Below are positions 10,901-25,900 of a stretch of 64,000 nucleotides of DNA, piece by piece (within the stretch, counting starts at the first letter, position 1; each line of letters begins with the position of its first letter). A program made the translations under genes and the position numbers. The DNA is from Owenia fusiformis (lineage: Eukaryota > Annelida > Polychaeta > Sabellida > Oweniidae), in NCBI GenBank assembly GCA_903813345.2, contig CAIIXF020000008.1:5033341-5097340 (forward strand), in the 5' to 3' direction. Below the pieces are notes generated by a model. The model was not told the origin of the DNA, did no database searches, and saw only the letters and a list, made by a program, of their open reading frames with translations.

Positions 10901-13900
10901 TCAATAATTCTGTGTTCATTAATAATTATATACTTGCTGTCAGTATACATTGTTGATGTGGAAAGTTTAAGTGCAGGCATGACGTGTAAAATGAATATTC
11001 AGAAAAATATTGAATTTTAGAACCTGATTGTCGCTTCCAGGAGAAACTCCAAGTTTACAAAGGCATGTGCCAGATCCTCTCAAACTGAATATCAGAGATT
11101 TTAAAATTTAAATCATATGTTGATGTAGAATACAAAAGTGATTTAAATCATTATTTGAAAATCACCTATTTAAAAAACAAAAGATGGCACACTTCAGAAA
11201 GGTAGATAAATCAAAAAATATTCCTATTCTATTTCCAGTAAATACATTTTCATCCTTCCCAAATAAAGTTATATTTCTGAGAGCCTGAGGATGAACATTG
11301 GTATTTCATCCAATCCCTTAAATGAATACCAAATTGAAATAAATATTTACCTTCACTGGATCAAAGCCATGCTCTATAGCATCATCAATGCTCTTGAGGA
11401 CTCTATCCCAGCCTTTCCTCCGGGTGACAAACTCAAATTTTGCTGGCACTAGTGTATCTAAGCTAATGTTCAACTGGTTTAGACCAGCACTAACTAGTTG
11501 TGGAAGCTTCTTTGAGAGTGTGATACCATTCGTTGTCATGGCAATACTTTCCAGGCCATGTGATTTCAATGCATTAAGTTCACCTGTAAAAGATCATGTA
11601 GATGAAATTAAGTTTCATAAAATTATTTTGTGAAATGGGGAAGTACAGGTTATCTGTATTTCAAATCCTAAACAAGGCATTTATATGCAAAATGTCATCA
11701 CCTGCCATTTGTTACAGATGCCGACCACCAAACTCCAGCCACTGAGCACCAACTACCGAATGCCAAACCCCAACTGCCGAAAAAGTTGGTGAACATTCAC
11801 CACTTATGGTGGTGACATAATAAATTAAGACAGTTCATGCATATCAAGTTTTGATATGATCAAAAAATCTTTTTTCAACCTTAATGATTCATTGATTATG
11901 CAAGTTACAGAACAATATACAGTAAATCAAAAGCATGCCAAGGTAATCAAGGATTAGAATTTCAGAGACCATATTTTAAGGTATCTGAGTTAACATGTAT
12001 TCCCAAAATATTCTGATATTATGACTATCTGAGCTATCACTTTGATTGTGACATTAAGTACTGTACATGCATTAAGTCTTCCATTTGATTCAACTCACAT
12101 ACATTTTATTCATTTTCCAAACTTAAATTTTGGAAACAAAAAATATGTTGGAATGTGACACATTAATTATTGTTTATCACTAAAACCATCATCTATAAAT
12201 TACATTTAATTATAATGACGAAGCAAAGTAACCAATTTATGATGTTATAAATATTAAATATGTATAAACTATTCATCTCAACAAGTCATACCATACTTTG
12301 CCAAAATATAATTGAGCCACGTTTGAATCAAGGCAGAGAAGAATGTATTAACTTGGTCATTTTAAACACAACACTGCAAAATAACAGGCACAAAGCAATC
12401 CTCTCTGTCTACAATAGCATCAGTCAACTGTCCCGCAAATTGCGTATTTGTCATGCATTTGTTGAAGAAACTGAAGTCAAACCAGTTTTTTTGCGTGATA
12501 GATTATGTCACGCAAATATGCATTTTATCTGATTATTGTCAAGCAAAAAGAAATGCCGAAATATAAAAAACAATCCTGAAAAAACTAGCGCAGTTTATTT
12601 GAAATCTTCATGCAAATTGTGTATATGTCACGCATTTGCTTCAAATTTTTTGTGACTACCCCCAATTTGGACCAAGGTGTTCACAATTTGAAGGAAGGTG
12701 TTTAACATTTGTAAGTCACTCATTTTAGGTGTTTACAAGTTGACAGGCCTGTAGTAGACTCTTAAGGATACATAAATCCCCTAAAGGGCACTGTTCTGTT
12801 TCGCAGAAATAATTTTTGAAATAAGACTTGCTTTCTTCATCGATATGGTGAACTGAATTTAACAATGTCCTTTATGTAATGTTGACTGATTGACAACAAT
12901 TTAATGTGAAAATTATTTATATATATATTTTATATAACTGTTTTTGTTAAAAATTTTGATTTTTAGTGCAATTGTTTTTTTGTTACTTTCTACCAATTCT
13001 TGAGAATGAAATAAAATGTCTTTCCAAACTCTTGTTGGAACAAAATAGCATATACAACATTTTCTTAGACTTCCCAATATTATAGTTATACAAAGGAAAT
13101 TTTGGTTGATTTTACAAAAAGTATGCAAAAACTTAAAACAAAACCCCCCAGAATAGTTAAAAATTAAGATAAAACTTTTATTTCATTAACAAGATACTTT
13201 TTTTTAAATCAACCAAACTTTCCTTTGTACAATTACAATATTGAGAAACCTAAACACGTTGTGTTTATGTCGTTTTGTTCTAATGAGGTTCAGATAGATG
13301 TATCATTTCATTTCGAACATATGATACAAAGAACAAAAGAAGTGTCTGATGGGTTTTCTAAAACAATATAGAGAAAAGTATATATATATATATATTTCAA
13401 ATTATATTGTTACCATTCAAAAGATGACCATTTAATTGACGATGTGTAAAATTTTCAGAATTTTTGATGACAGTGGTTTAAGAGAAACGTGTGTTCAGAA
13501 AGTTCCCCATATTGATACCAATCCTTTAGTGCTAATCTTACAATTAATTTATATGGGCCTAACTATTTAAACACATGTCTGAAATGTAGTACTATAAACA
13601 GAGTTACATAAAATATATAAAGCACAAAATTAAAAGGATATATAATTCATGTTGACATAATAAATCAAAGTAAAAAAAAACTGATTGATAACAAGCTAAA
13701 TCCTCAAATCTCAAGACTCACAATCAATTAAATACAATTAAACTCAACAATGTTAATATTATCTCTGACCTCAACACAAACACAAACAAATGTATATCAT
13801 GAAATTATTCTATTTGGTGTCACAAACGTGATTTCCAGCAAAATGTGAATTTGTAATTCAAGCAATAAAGTTTAAAAATAGCAACATAATAGTTGACTCT

Positions 13901-16900
13901 TTTGCCCTATAATTTGCTGTGCTGAGGTACCTAACATTGGTAGTTGGAGGGTAATCAAGTTTTAAATTCAATCAAAACACAGTGATTCATTCTTAAGTGG
14001 TCTGGTAGTGGTGACATAAAAGAAATAAACAGTTGACAAAATCACCTATTAATTCTATGATGTCTTTCCTGACCAATGGTTCCCCTCCTGTGAGACGTAT
14101 CTTCCTGACACCCTCTCGTACAAACAGGGAGGCAATTTTGATAATCTCCTGGGTAGTGAGTAGTTCATTCTTGGGGGTCAATGCCACACCCTCTTCAGGC
14201 ATGCAGTATTTACCTACAACAGTAATATTAATTTCAAATAACTTCCAATAATCGTGATCATATCAATTATTTACCATTTGTGACTTGTCAGATGAATAAT
14301 TAAAGAATGTTAGAATACAAGTTATCAAGCTATTAGTTATCAAATGCTTTTTTCAAGGTTCAATGTTATCACATCGTCGCTTTCCACTGGGTCTAGAGGT
14401 ATGAACAACTAAAATCTTATGAATCAAGATGACGTTACCAAGATATATACTGAAATACACATCAATAAATGAGCTCCAAAATTTGCAGATTGTAGAAACT
14501 GTTTTTCACTGACAAGACCCTTTAACAACATTGTTATTATATCGTGCAATTAAATTACTAATAGAGTTGCTTCATTGTTGTTATCAAATAGATCTATTTT
14601 TATCTAATGTATTATTTAATATTTTTACATTCAATTTTATAGACTCAAATTGTTTTTTCATGTACTAAAATAACAATGAAGTCAATTATTACAAAAATGT
14701 TGTTTCAGGCATTGACAAAAAAGTTTTTTATAATTGGCAAATACGTGGGCAATTAATGATGCAAAGCACAACCACCATGCATACTTGTACAAAATGTTGG
14801 CATCATGGAACTAAAAGGTAGAATATGTCATGAAATGAGAGAAAGCCTGATATTTTTCCTAATATAGCGACAAATACCTTTCCATGAGGGAAGTTACTCA
14901 TGATCCTAAATTCAGAAATATTCAAACGCCTCATACTACTCATACAATACGATAGACAAACAAGATTCTAATCACTTTGTTTTAAAGAGTTTAAATGAGT
15001 GTGCAGTAATGCACAGCAATGTGCCACAACTAGCTTATCTTATTCTTTTGGTGATGAATTACTTCTTTCAATATCATAAATGCCATTTTAATGCAAACTA
15101 AATTATGAATCCCGATCTTGGACACAAATCATATTTAACAAAGGTGGACTGACAAATGAAACTCGTCAAAGGAATGAAACTCTAATCTCAAGATAGAGAA
15201 ATATCTAAAAATTAGACAAATATAATAATTTTTTGACTAAATCTACCTAAATGTAAACTTACACCTTAGATTACATCTTTCGGTGAGCGATATCCGCAAA
15301 TAATCATGTTGTCGACCAAATGAATCTGTGAGGAAACTAGAGAAAGGCTCAACTTCTTCACTAAACAGACTATGAGTTCTGCTCCCTTTTGGCTGGTATA
15401 TGTCCTGAAAGAAGAGCATATTTATTTTAGTTTTGAATAAGTAAAAAAAATTTAAAAAACATTGAACACTCAGACATTCATCCAAGAGCATAACCACCCA
15501 TTGAGGGGAGGGGTGCTAAGGTTAAACCTTTTGAATCAATTTTACTTTTCCCTCTGGATTTTGTTCACCGTGCTGAGGAAAAGGAGACAAAGAGGAAAAA
15601 CCTATGAGAAACTTTTTTTGAGATATACGTCGATGCACCTCCTTTGAAAAGTCCTTGGTACGCCCCCGATACCCATAACGATCAGTTCATAGGAACAAAA
15701 CAATACAGTATTGTAGATCTGAATGGAATCTTGGGCAATGGACATGAATTGTGTGGTCTCTATTTTAACAGTGAACAATTGGTTCAGTATTGGTATAACA
15801 ACAATACGCTGAATCAAAAGGTTTTACAATAACAAACAGTGTATAAATAGAAATAACACAAGGTGCAACTATGTAGATGCGTAACAGTATTTCTGCCAAA
15901 TTGCATATTGGCACTTTAAAGAACTATTCTAATCGTATGACATTCTGTGTTCAACTTTCACTATAACAGTCAGGTGAGTAGATTTTCTTTAATTTTCAAA
16001 ATACAAAACAAATATTCTTTATTTAAACAAGACTTGTAAAGTATGTGGAAATTAAATGTACATTAATGTACAAATCAGATAAATGAAAATTGGGTTCATA
16101 AATGTTGGAACAATAGGAATAAATGAATATGCAAAAGAGTTTTTGCCAAGAGATCTTAAGATAATCAAGGGCCATCAAAACATAATAAGGTATAAGGTAT
16201 AAGACCTAGGCATCATTTCCATGATTGTTACAAAATCACAATATGAACTTTAAAAATGACATACTGGTATCATAACATTTTATCCAGAGTACCCATATTA
16301 TCCAGATATGGGGAAAATTTCCCCATAATTGCACAAGTATATCGAAATATTTACTTTGGAAGAGTTGCCATTTACAAATACAAATAACACTATTGTCTGG
16401 TTTCTAATTGCATTATAGTACATTTCACTATATTAAAATTATTACAAAGCAGTCACATGCAAAATGTCACAACCCGCCATCTATGGTGTCAGAAATGGCT
16501 CAAAATTCAATGTTAGTTTCACATTTGATATATTTTAAATAGTCGAAATATATTTAAAACATCAAATAAAAATATGTGTTTCAAATTAAAAAAAAATGAA
16601 ATCAAAGCAATTATTTCAAAAACATCAAATAAGGAAAAAATTCAAAGTAAATGTTGAGAAATTCAAATTAGAAAAACATATGTCGAATAAGAAAAAAGAA
16701 TGTTTAATTTATGTTCTATAGTTCAAAGCAATAGAAAAAATGGCTTGTAAGTGTCGATTTCTTAGTTCAAACTTTTGTACAATTTTGGTTTTAACTTTTG
16801 GATTTTGGTTTGAACTTTTGGATCGAAAATTGACCAAAGTATATTTGGAATTTTTAGATTAATCTTTTTTAATCCTAAAAATTGAACATCGAAGCTATTA

Positions 16901-19900
16901 TTGATCTTGCATAATGAACATTTTTTTCAGTGTTTGACATCTTGATTTTTGGTGTTTGATGTTTAATTCTCCCTTCGCAGTGTGATAGATGTGTAACTGC
17001 TAACATCTAACACTGAAGATTTATTTTTTAACAACATTACTAAAATTGAATAAAAACTTTGAAAGTTTGAATTAAAAAGTGTAATATCAAACAAGAAATA
17101 TGGATTATCAAACAAAGAATTGAAAAAATTGGACAAAAATTTGAAAGTTTGAATTGATAAGTGAAAATTCAAACAAGAAAATTTAAATTTCAAACATGAA
17201 ATTGAAAACATTGAATAAAGATGCTAAAATAATGCCATAGCCATCTACCAAATGCCAAACACTGACCACTGTCCACAAGAAAGATAGAGATTTAACAATA
17301 TGTCACCACTTGTAGTGGTGACATAACAATGAAGTTTTGTTTAAATACTCCTTGCACTATCTGCAGTAAAATTTCTGTCACTTTTAACAAAACTCTAATT
17401 CATTATAATATTTCTATCAGGTATGTTGCTGTTTAGTGTGTTTTTGCTACTACTCTGGTCCCAGGTTGCAAATGCAGAAGGTTAGTAATAACATGCTTCT
17501 AATTTTCATAACCGGTGTTATTCACATTTATAGTTATTAACAGATTTGTTATATCTTCTATTATATATAACAGTAAACAAATTATTGCCACCATAAGTTC
17601 AGGAATAAGGTAACAATATGCAATATGCATTAATCAAATGCATCTTGTTTTATACCATTAGGTGTAATGAAATCCGACCAAGACAAGCCAGACTTGTGCC
17701 TCCTGCCACCAAAGGTTGGTAAATGTAAGGCACGTCTTGAGAGATACTACTACGATGATGAGACTAAAGAGTGCACACTCTTCTATTATGGAGGGTGTGA
17801 TGCAAATGAAAATAACTTTGAGAAAAAGGAAGATTGTGAAAAACGATGTGGTGGTGAGTTAAAAACTGCATATTTTTTTACATTAAAGAGGCAAACGTGT
17901 ACTACAACCCAAATCAACTTTTGCAAGATTCATGAATCAAAATTAGAGTAAAGTAGTAAATGGAGTACAAATGATCTCTATTCTTAACAAAGTCAATAGG
18001 CACATTGCCCTCTTTGCCGATTTGCTACCTAGCAATGAGGAAGTCAAGACAGGTACCTCTTCAAAATGTTACAGCTTTGGGATGCTTTTTCCTAAAACTG
18101 AAGATTATATCTTTGGATTAACAGATTATATATTATACGAGTAAATGTTGCATACATTTATAGAATCTGAATTTTAATTTAGATACCGGTAAGTTGGTTT
18201 GCCCACCAGTCCCAGTTGGGAAGTCTGGAGCATGTGTTGAAAGCTGTGGTGATGGTTGCACAGGGGGACAATTGTGCTGCAGTAATGGCTGTGGACATAG
18301 CTGCATGGATGGTATGTACATGAAAATTAGATAACTTCATACTTAAGAGTGCAATACCATTGCTTGGATCTATTCAATTCAGACAAGAGTTCTATCCCAT
18401 TTAAAGAAATTAAGTTTTTTCTTCATTTGTGACATTGTAAAATCTCACATTGTAAAAGCTACTTAACTATAAAGCTAAGCTACTGATAATTTCTCAAAGA
18501 ATATTTTGAGAAACAATGGCTTCAACTTTAGGAATCAAAAAGCCGATCCCACGAACCCCTTTACTTGGATGCCCACCTGTCATAGGGAAAGGGTCCTGTA
18601 AAGTAGAAAAGTGTGGGGTGATTGATGGGCAACCAAAGTGCCCTGAAGGACAATTGTGTTGCTACAATGGATGCACATATACCTGTGTGGAAGGTTAGGA
18701 ACAACGTTTTGAACTAGATATTTCAAATTAAAATATTTTAAACTTGTTTTTAGTCTCCCATGACATTCATGGCCTAACACTCTATTTCACGAAAGAGTAT
18801 TCATGTTGGGAAAGATAGTATTCAAGAGTTTTATGTAAGACTATAATGCATATTTTATAACACTAGGGGTTGCTACAGAAAAACCTGAGATCTGCTACAT
18901 GCCAGCAAAGGTTGGTAAATGTAAAGCAAAGATTGAGAAGTACTACTTTGATGCTGAAATGAATGAGTGTACACTGTTCTATTATGGAGGCTGTGATGCA
19001 AATGAAAACAACTTTGATACCAAGGAAGATTGTGAAAAACGGTGTTCAGGTAGTGTGCATATAGGTAAGTAACACAGATGGTAGTTAAAATGACATTGTT
19101 GAGTTTAGTTAATTTAAACAAATAAAAGAGGCCTAAGGCCCATATCATTTATAAAAATAGAATATATATTTACCAATCAATTCAGTAATTCCTGTCTTGC
19201 TTATTAAATGCCCTAAGGCAGAATGCTGCAAGTAACACATTCTTTAATCTCTACTTTTGTTGACATTAAAATTTTGTCATGAGTTTCAACATATTTTGAT
19301 GTCTGCCAATTTAAATTTAAAGTTCATGATAGGAAAATATTAACCTATTAGTTAACAATCTTGAGAATAACTTTTGGGTATATTATTGCCGAAATATCGA
19401 TATAATCAACAGAACAACCAACCTCCAGAATTAAACACAATCAATTCATGGCTAGTGAGGGGAATCCCCGTTGCTATCCTATGGTATAGAGCCTATTTTA
19501 ACAATAGTTTTACTTCTAATAATTATGTTGCAATTTGTTATATGCTTCTGAAATATTTTTTAGAACCGTAGAGTCCCCTTAGGAAGTCTTTTCTATCTAA
19601 TGTTTTTCTTTTTTTAAATTGTGCAGATATTTGCAACCTTCCAAATGAAAAATCCAAAAGGAAGTGTTCAAAAATTCAGAAAACTAGATACTTCTATAAT
19701 GCTGACAGTATGATGTGTGAGGAGTTCTGTGGTGAAGGATTAAACAACTTTGAGAGTAAAGAGATCTGTGAAAAAACATGTGGTAAATATTCGAAATTTT
19801 TGTACAGATGTATTATCAATTTATTACAAATCAATTTCCTGCTTCAAATGGGTAACTTTGAATCAAACAATTCATTTTTTAAATATAAATGGGCCTCATG

Positions 19901-22900
19901 CCAGTCTTAAGCTGCTAAATGAACACAGTATTGTCTGAAGAGTTTTATTATGATAATGTCATATGACTCCTATGCTGCAGGACATTCACTTTGTATTACC
20001 TAAATTTTGTTCGGAAAGTTGTACTACAATATAAAAATTCTTTTCTTTATTCTATGACTTTAATCATACAATTTTAACAGATGCATGTTCACAACCTAAA
20101 GTGATCGGTCCATGTAAAGCAGCTTTTCCCCGTTACTTCTATAACAGTGAGATGGAACAGTGTAAGAAGTTCACATATGGAGGATGCGGAGGCAACAAGA
20201 ACAATTTCCAAACGGAAGATCAGTGTGAAATACATTGTTAGTTCTTTTATACTATTTCAAAAGTGCATGTTCAATGCTCAAACAAGTTCAACTTAATCTA
20301 AAACACCATCTGTAAAGAGCAAAATGGTATATACATGTCATGTAAAAACATGTCAGTCTTTAAAGAATCAATTAAAACACATAAACTTATCCATCTATGA
20401 ATTCTTACTCAACATGTACAATATCCCATGGTCTTATGGATTTGATGGTAATGCCATAAGACAGTAGAGGGAAACAGGTCATTCAAACATGTTTCTTGAA
20501 TATTTACTTAACCATATTTCATTATAGTAATTTAGAACTAACACATTTATAATATACTGTACAGTAAGTATATTTCTCATTGCAGGTAAGCCTACATGTG
20601 AATACTACTGCCGAAGATGTGTGAATGCTAAAAAGCTTTTGACAAAGTGCAGTGGCTGCAAACAAAGGAAAATGAGAGGATATACAAAATGTGCAGCGTG
20701 CGTTAAGAGTGGAAAAGGAAAATATGCCAAATTAAACTACCAATGTTTCAACTGCATGAATTAAGCACTAACCTTTACTTTACTGTTTCAAATTAAAATT
20801 CAATAAAGATCAACCTTACCATTATATTTATACATGATGTTTCTTAAAAAGCCTATCCTCATCTTATAAGCTTAACATTTTGAAAGTGATTTGTTTAAAC
20901 TAAAAAACTAAAAGATTGAAGACTCTGAATCTTTATGTTTAAAGGACATAAGCAACATGGACCTTGTGACTTTGATATTGGACCCTGCTGTCCCACATCA
21001 TTTTAGGCTAAATGGTATGCCTTGTACATATCTGCAACTATTCATGATGTCCTAGTATTGCTCTTCTTGTTGTCATTGTAGGCTTGCTTGACAGCATATA
21101 TATAGCTTGCTTTTACACAGTTATGTTTGCTTGACAATGCTGCAGCTGGCTTGATATATAAACTTCCCATATCTTGTACAGTATGCTGTATACACCAACA
21201 ACCTGACATCCAAACAATGCAATTCAGATCCCCCAGTGTCAGAAGTATCTGTTCATTGTGGGTTGCTGTAACAAATTATGCCAAAACATTCATTTAAGCA
21301 ATGGTGAAAGTTCATGTATTGAGCCAACCAAAAGTGCAAACATTTTTATTATGCAAGAAATGCAAGTTTTTATTTATCACATTCTCTGTATTTTGTATTC
21401 ATGCAAAGTTTTTATTCTTCATTCTCTGTATTATGTTTCTTAGTAAGAAAGCTGCTGTATATGACAATGTTAACCACTATTACCTAAAATAAAATGTTCA
21501 ACTCTTGATGACAAAATATTACATGTTCATATTCATTCAAACTACTATATTAAGATAAAATGTCCAAAGCTCTCTTGAGGCTAAATGAAAGCTATTCTTG
21601 TTCATTGATCAGGTCACTGGTTTTTGCTCAACAGTGTGCCTTATACAATTAGTTAAATAGTTATTTGCAAAAGCAGCTCCTACTTATCACATCCGCCATA
21701 GTTGAGCATAGTAAAACATCTTCATCTTAACCCACTCTGGGTTCTTCAGGACAGTTGAGCAGTGTGTGTGTGTGTAGAAAATGTCCGTTGTGCTTCCTCT
21801 GGTGTGTTCGAGCATAACATCAGCTGCCTCTAGTCAGATCGACTGACAAAACAACCTTTTTTGGGGTTGTCTAGTTGGCCAAGAGGGCTTGAGCGCCAGC
21901 ACGTTTGAGCTAGGCGATTGAGCGCCGTAACCACGAGGTTGCGAGTTCCAGACGCGTGTGCTTCTTGTGTTTATTCATTAAAAAATACACAACTCAAGGA
22001 GTCTAGATGAGACCCCAACTACCAAACACAGCGATTCTGGTTTGATACAAGAACTCTCCAACTCTGTATGCAAAGGCACACGGCTCTGGAGATCAATTCT
22101 ACAATGTCCCAAACACATTCTGCACCACACTAAAAGTAAAGAAATCAAAGAAAACAAAGGGACAGAACAACTAATACACATTCTGAGGTAGTTGAATCAA
22201 TGAAATAGATACACTGGTTAGGCCAGGGGGAAATAACAATTAGTCTCAAAGAAATGAAAAGTTGAAAAAAGTCTCACCTTTTCTTGTTGCGCTGTGCCAA
22301 ACATCCTTTAATCATTTATATCCCTGATATACGTAGTATTAACTTGAAATGTTTTTAAAATAATCCGCGGCTTTGAACTAAGTTACACTTTGACAGTGAT
22401 CACAATCCATGATCTGATTCTTTTAAACACCCAGATGATGATTTTGCAGTACAAGTTCACAATGAAAACAGCATCTTTTGTGTTATGGATTAAATAATTT
22501 GATACCACTTATCTCCATTATTCTTCAGTTTCTATGGGACATTTATACAAGTTCTAAGGTAAACAACACTTACCCGTTTTTACAAGTTTGAATGATGAAT
22601 TCTGTAACTGAAAAAGTCAATTCTATGAGAAATCTATGTGATTTCTTTGCAATTTTAGGTGAAAATGAGAAAAGGTAAATCAAAAATCAAATGTGGCAAA
22701 TATTTAGAAAGTCATTTATTCCATCATACAACCACTGTCATAGAGCAAATAAAATAGCAGAAGAACAAATTGAAATATATTTTGGGTGAATTCCTACCAC
22801 TAATAGAGCTACTGAAACCATTAAATTACGAAGGTAAAACTGATTATTGATCATGGTTCAAGAAAATCTGTTAATTTTGTAGGAAATGTGGTGGAAATTC

Positions 22901-25900
22901 ATCAGACTCTGCAAATCCTTCTGTCTATGTTCTGGGAAAATGGAAAACTGACGGGAGTGATAAACTGAACTCAATGTACCATGAACATTAAGTCAAGGAC
23001 ACAGTCAATGGTTTGTTTATAAAGGCCATTTAATTCATATCCAGATAAACTGTATTAGTTCTACTGAATTAACAAGCATCATAACAAACATTTGTGTAGG
23101 AATACAAGGTAACTAGGCTAAATTGTACTTTTCACTTTGAAATCTATGCCAAAATGTTTGATATTGTTAAACTGTCTTTAAAACAATACAAACATAATTT
23201 ACCAATTACTGAAGCTTACATTTCACTGATTACTCTTAATTAAAAGTCACTAAACAATTGTTATTTTTTGTTTGAACTTGTGATAATCATTTTTCAAAAT
23301 TGTTTCTGTAGTTGTCCTGTCACCATAATTCTTGTGTGATACATCATTAGAAACTTAATCAATCAGAAAAAGGAATTCATTAAATCATTCTAGCTATAGT
23401 ACGCAAAACATTTGGATAAAGATATACATCAAGCATCGATTGTTTGACAGGTAAGTTAACAATGACAGGCTAGAAGTGATTTTAATCCTTCTGATAATTT
23501 CTAATGAGTCAGAATGACACTAATGTTTGAGAACAAAGAAACAGATGATATTAAATGAATAAAATTTGCCATATACAGAATGTCACAGATGAATTCTATG
23601 TCTATGTATTGTAGCATTTTGTTTAAATATTGCAAATCAATATTCAATGGAGTGCAGTGCAGTTATATGTGAATAATTGGCATACTGCAAAAACATTTTG
23701 TCACTAATACAATTGGATAGTTGGATAAATAAACAAGTATGTATCATAACAGAGAATAAAGCGACACATCTGATTCTATTAAATGTGAGCAATATCACTA
23801 AAAATTGTGTCTTAAAAGTAACATCTTACACAAATTGAATTGGAATGTTTATCAAAATTAAAGATTGTGATTTAACATATTTTCATAGTTCAATAAAGTT
23901 TTCATTACTTATAACACAACTCTAATTCATCATAATATTTCTATCAGGTATGTTGTTGTTTGGTGTGTTTTCACTACTACTCTGGTCCCAGGTTGCAAAT
24001 GCTGAAGGTTGGTGACAATATGCTTTTAATTTTCAATTACAGTTTTATTTACTTCTTTAGTTATTATCACATAATGTTATATCTTTTATATATTATCATG
24101 ACTTATACACTGACAGAAGAACTTCTTTATTTAGATGAGTTGATTTGCCCACCTGTGAAAGAGGGTATGGTTGGGGCATGTGCCAATTTATGTGGTGATG
24201 ATTGCACAGGGGGACAATTGTGCTGCAGTAATGGCTGTGGACATAGATGCATGGATGGTATGTACATGTACATGAATATATATAATATGAATATATCACT
24301 TACCAATTTCCAATATCAGTAGTAGCATGTCTATATCAAAGAATCATATGACCTGGAAAATTCCCTCTCAACCAGGATCCTCTGATCTTTGGAAATTAAG
24401 TAACTTTAAAATATCAACCAAACTTTTAAAAAAACTACTAGTAGACTATCATACATAATACACAGATTGTCATATGAATAAATAAGGCAGCTGATCAAGT
24501 TCCATACAAATTTTATTTGCTGGGACAACAAATAGCGACAATAAGGTCAGGAATGAGGTAACAATATGCATTAATCAAAGACATTATGTTTAATACCATT
24601 AGGTGTAATAAAACCTACTCCACCTAAGCCGGACTTGTGCCTCCTGCCATCAAAGGTTGGTAAATGTAAGGCACGTCTTGAAAGATACTACTACGATAAT
24701 GAGACTAAAGAGTGCAAACTCTTCTATTACGGAGGGTGTGACGCAAATGAAAATAACTTTGAGAAAAAGGAAGATTGTGAAAAACGATGTGGTGGTGAGT
24801 TTAGACTGCATTATAATGTATACGTTAATGTAAAATAGGCAAGTATGAACTATAATCCAAATTAACAAATTTTCAACAAGTAAAATCATTCTGTGAAAAA
24901 TATGCAAGAAACAAAAAATACAGGTGCCTACAGGTACTAAGACAACCGCCAATATGTGAGCTTTTAACGAAATGAAAAGGGGAAAATAGCTAAAATTGAG
25001 GCAGTTGAGACAGGTATACCTCTTCAAAATGTTACTTAGAGATGCTTTTTCCTAAAACTGAAGATTACATCCCAATGGACAGATGGAGGGAAGTCTGTAT
25101 AATATCTTCTTAGATCTTTGGCTTAATAGGTGATAAAAGATATCAAATGGACATTTTGTATTTTGCAAAAGTGACCAAATGACTTATTCTTGCAGATGTA
25201 GATATGTGCAACCTTCCTAAGAAACAGGGCAAAAAGAAATGTGCTGAGGATAAAGTAGAGAGATACTTCTATAATTCTGGCAGTATGGCGTGTGAGATGT
25301 TCAGTTACAGTGGATGCGGAGGAGGCAACCTAAACAACTTTGGGAATTCAGTAACTTGCAAGCAAACTTGCGGTAGGTATTCAAAATCATGTGTTAGTTA
25401 GTTAACTATGAATTAGATGGATTAATAAACTGATTCTTAACTATAATTTTGGGATAGTGGGAGACATGGTAATATATTTTACCTTTAAATCCTCATATAT
25501 TTAGAGATTATATTGATGTCATTAAAGACCTCTATGAATTTGGATCATTACAGTAGTTAATGTTGCATAATATGATACAATTATTGCTCAATGGGGAAAT
25601 TGGGAAATTCAGGCCAACTCTTGTATCACCAAAGCATGATAATCTCTCAGATACATATCTAGTTAATGAAAACACAGAATGAAGCTAACCCAGCCTATCG
25701 TCAGGCGCAATATTGGTCAATATTTGAGGTCTACTTTTGGTCTACTCATGAGGCATACTTCTGGTCTTCTTTTGGTTTTTCTCTGTGTTAAATCCCCATA
25801 GTCAGGCGCGTTTCAAATATTTAAATTAAGCCAAAAGTAGACCAGAAGTAGACCTCATTTAATGACCTCATCAGGTTTATCAGGTCTATATTTGAGGTCT

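Noticed and set aside
17662-17951. Reading exon 2 of inhibitor 1 through to the stop at 17951 as a single-domain Kunitz protein
   Set aside because: A strong GTGAGT donor follows the last Kunitz Cys and the paralogue splices at the same place; the extra 32 residues look intronic. A retained-intron isoform cannot be fully excluded.
21862-21990. A functional tRNA gene
   Set aside because: A- and B-box-like words are present, but the B box is disturbed and no complete cloverleaf can be drawn; a SINE relic is likelier.
24650-25027. 125-codon minus-strand frame
   Set aside because: It is antisense to Kunitz exon 3 of inhibitor 2 and has no domain.
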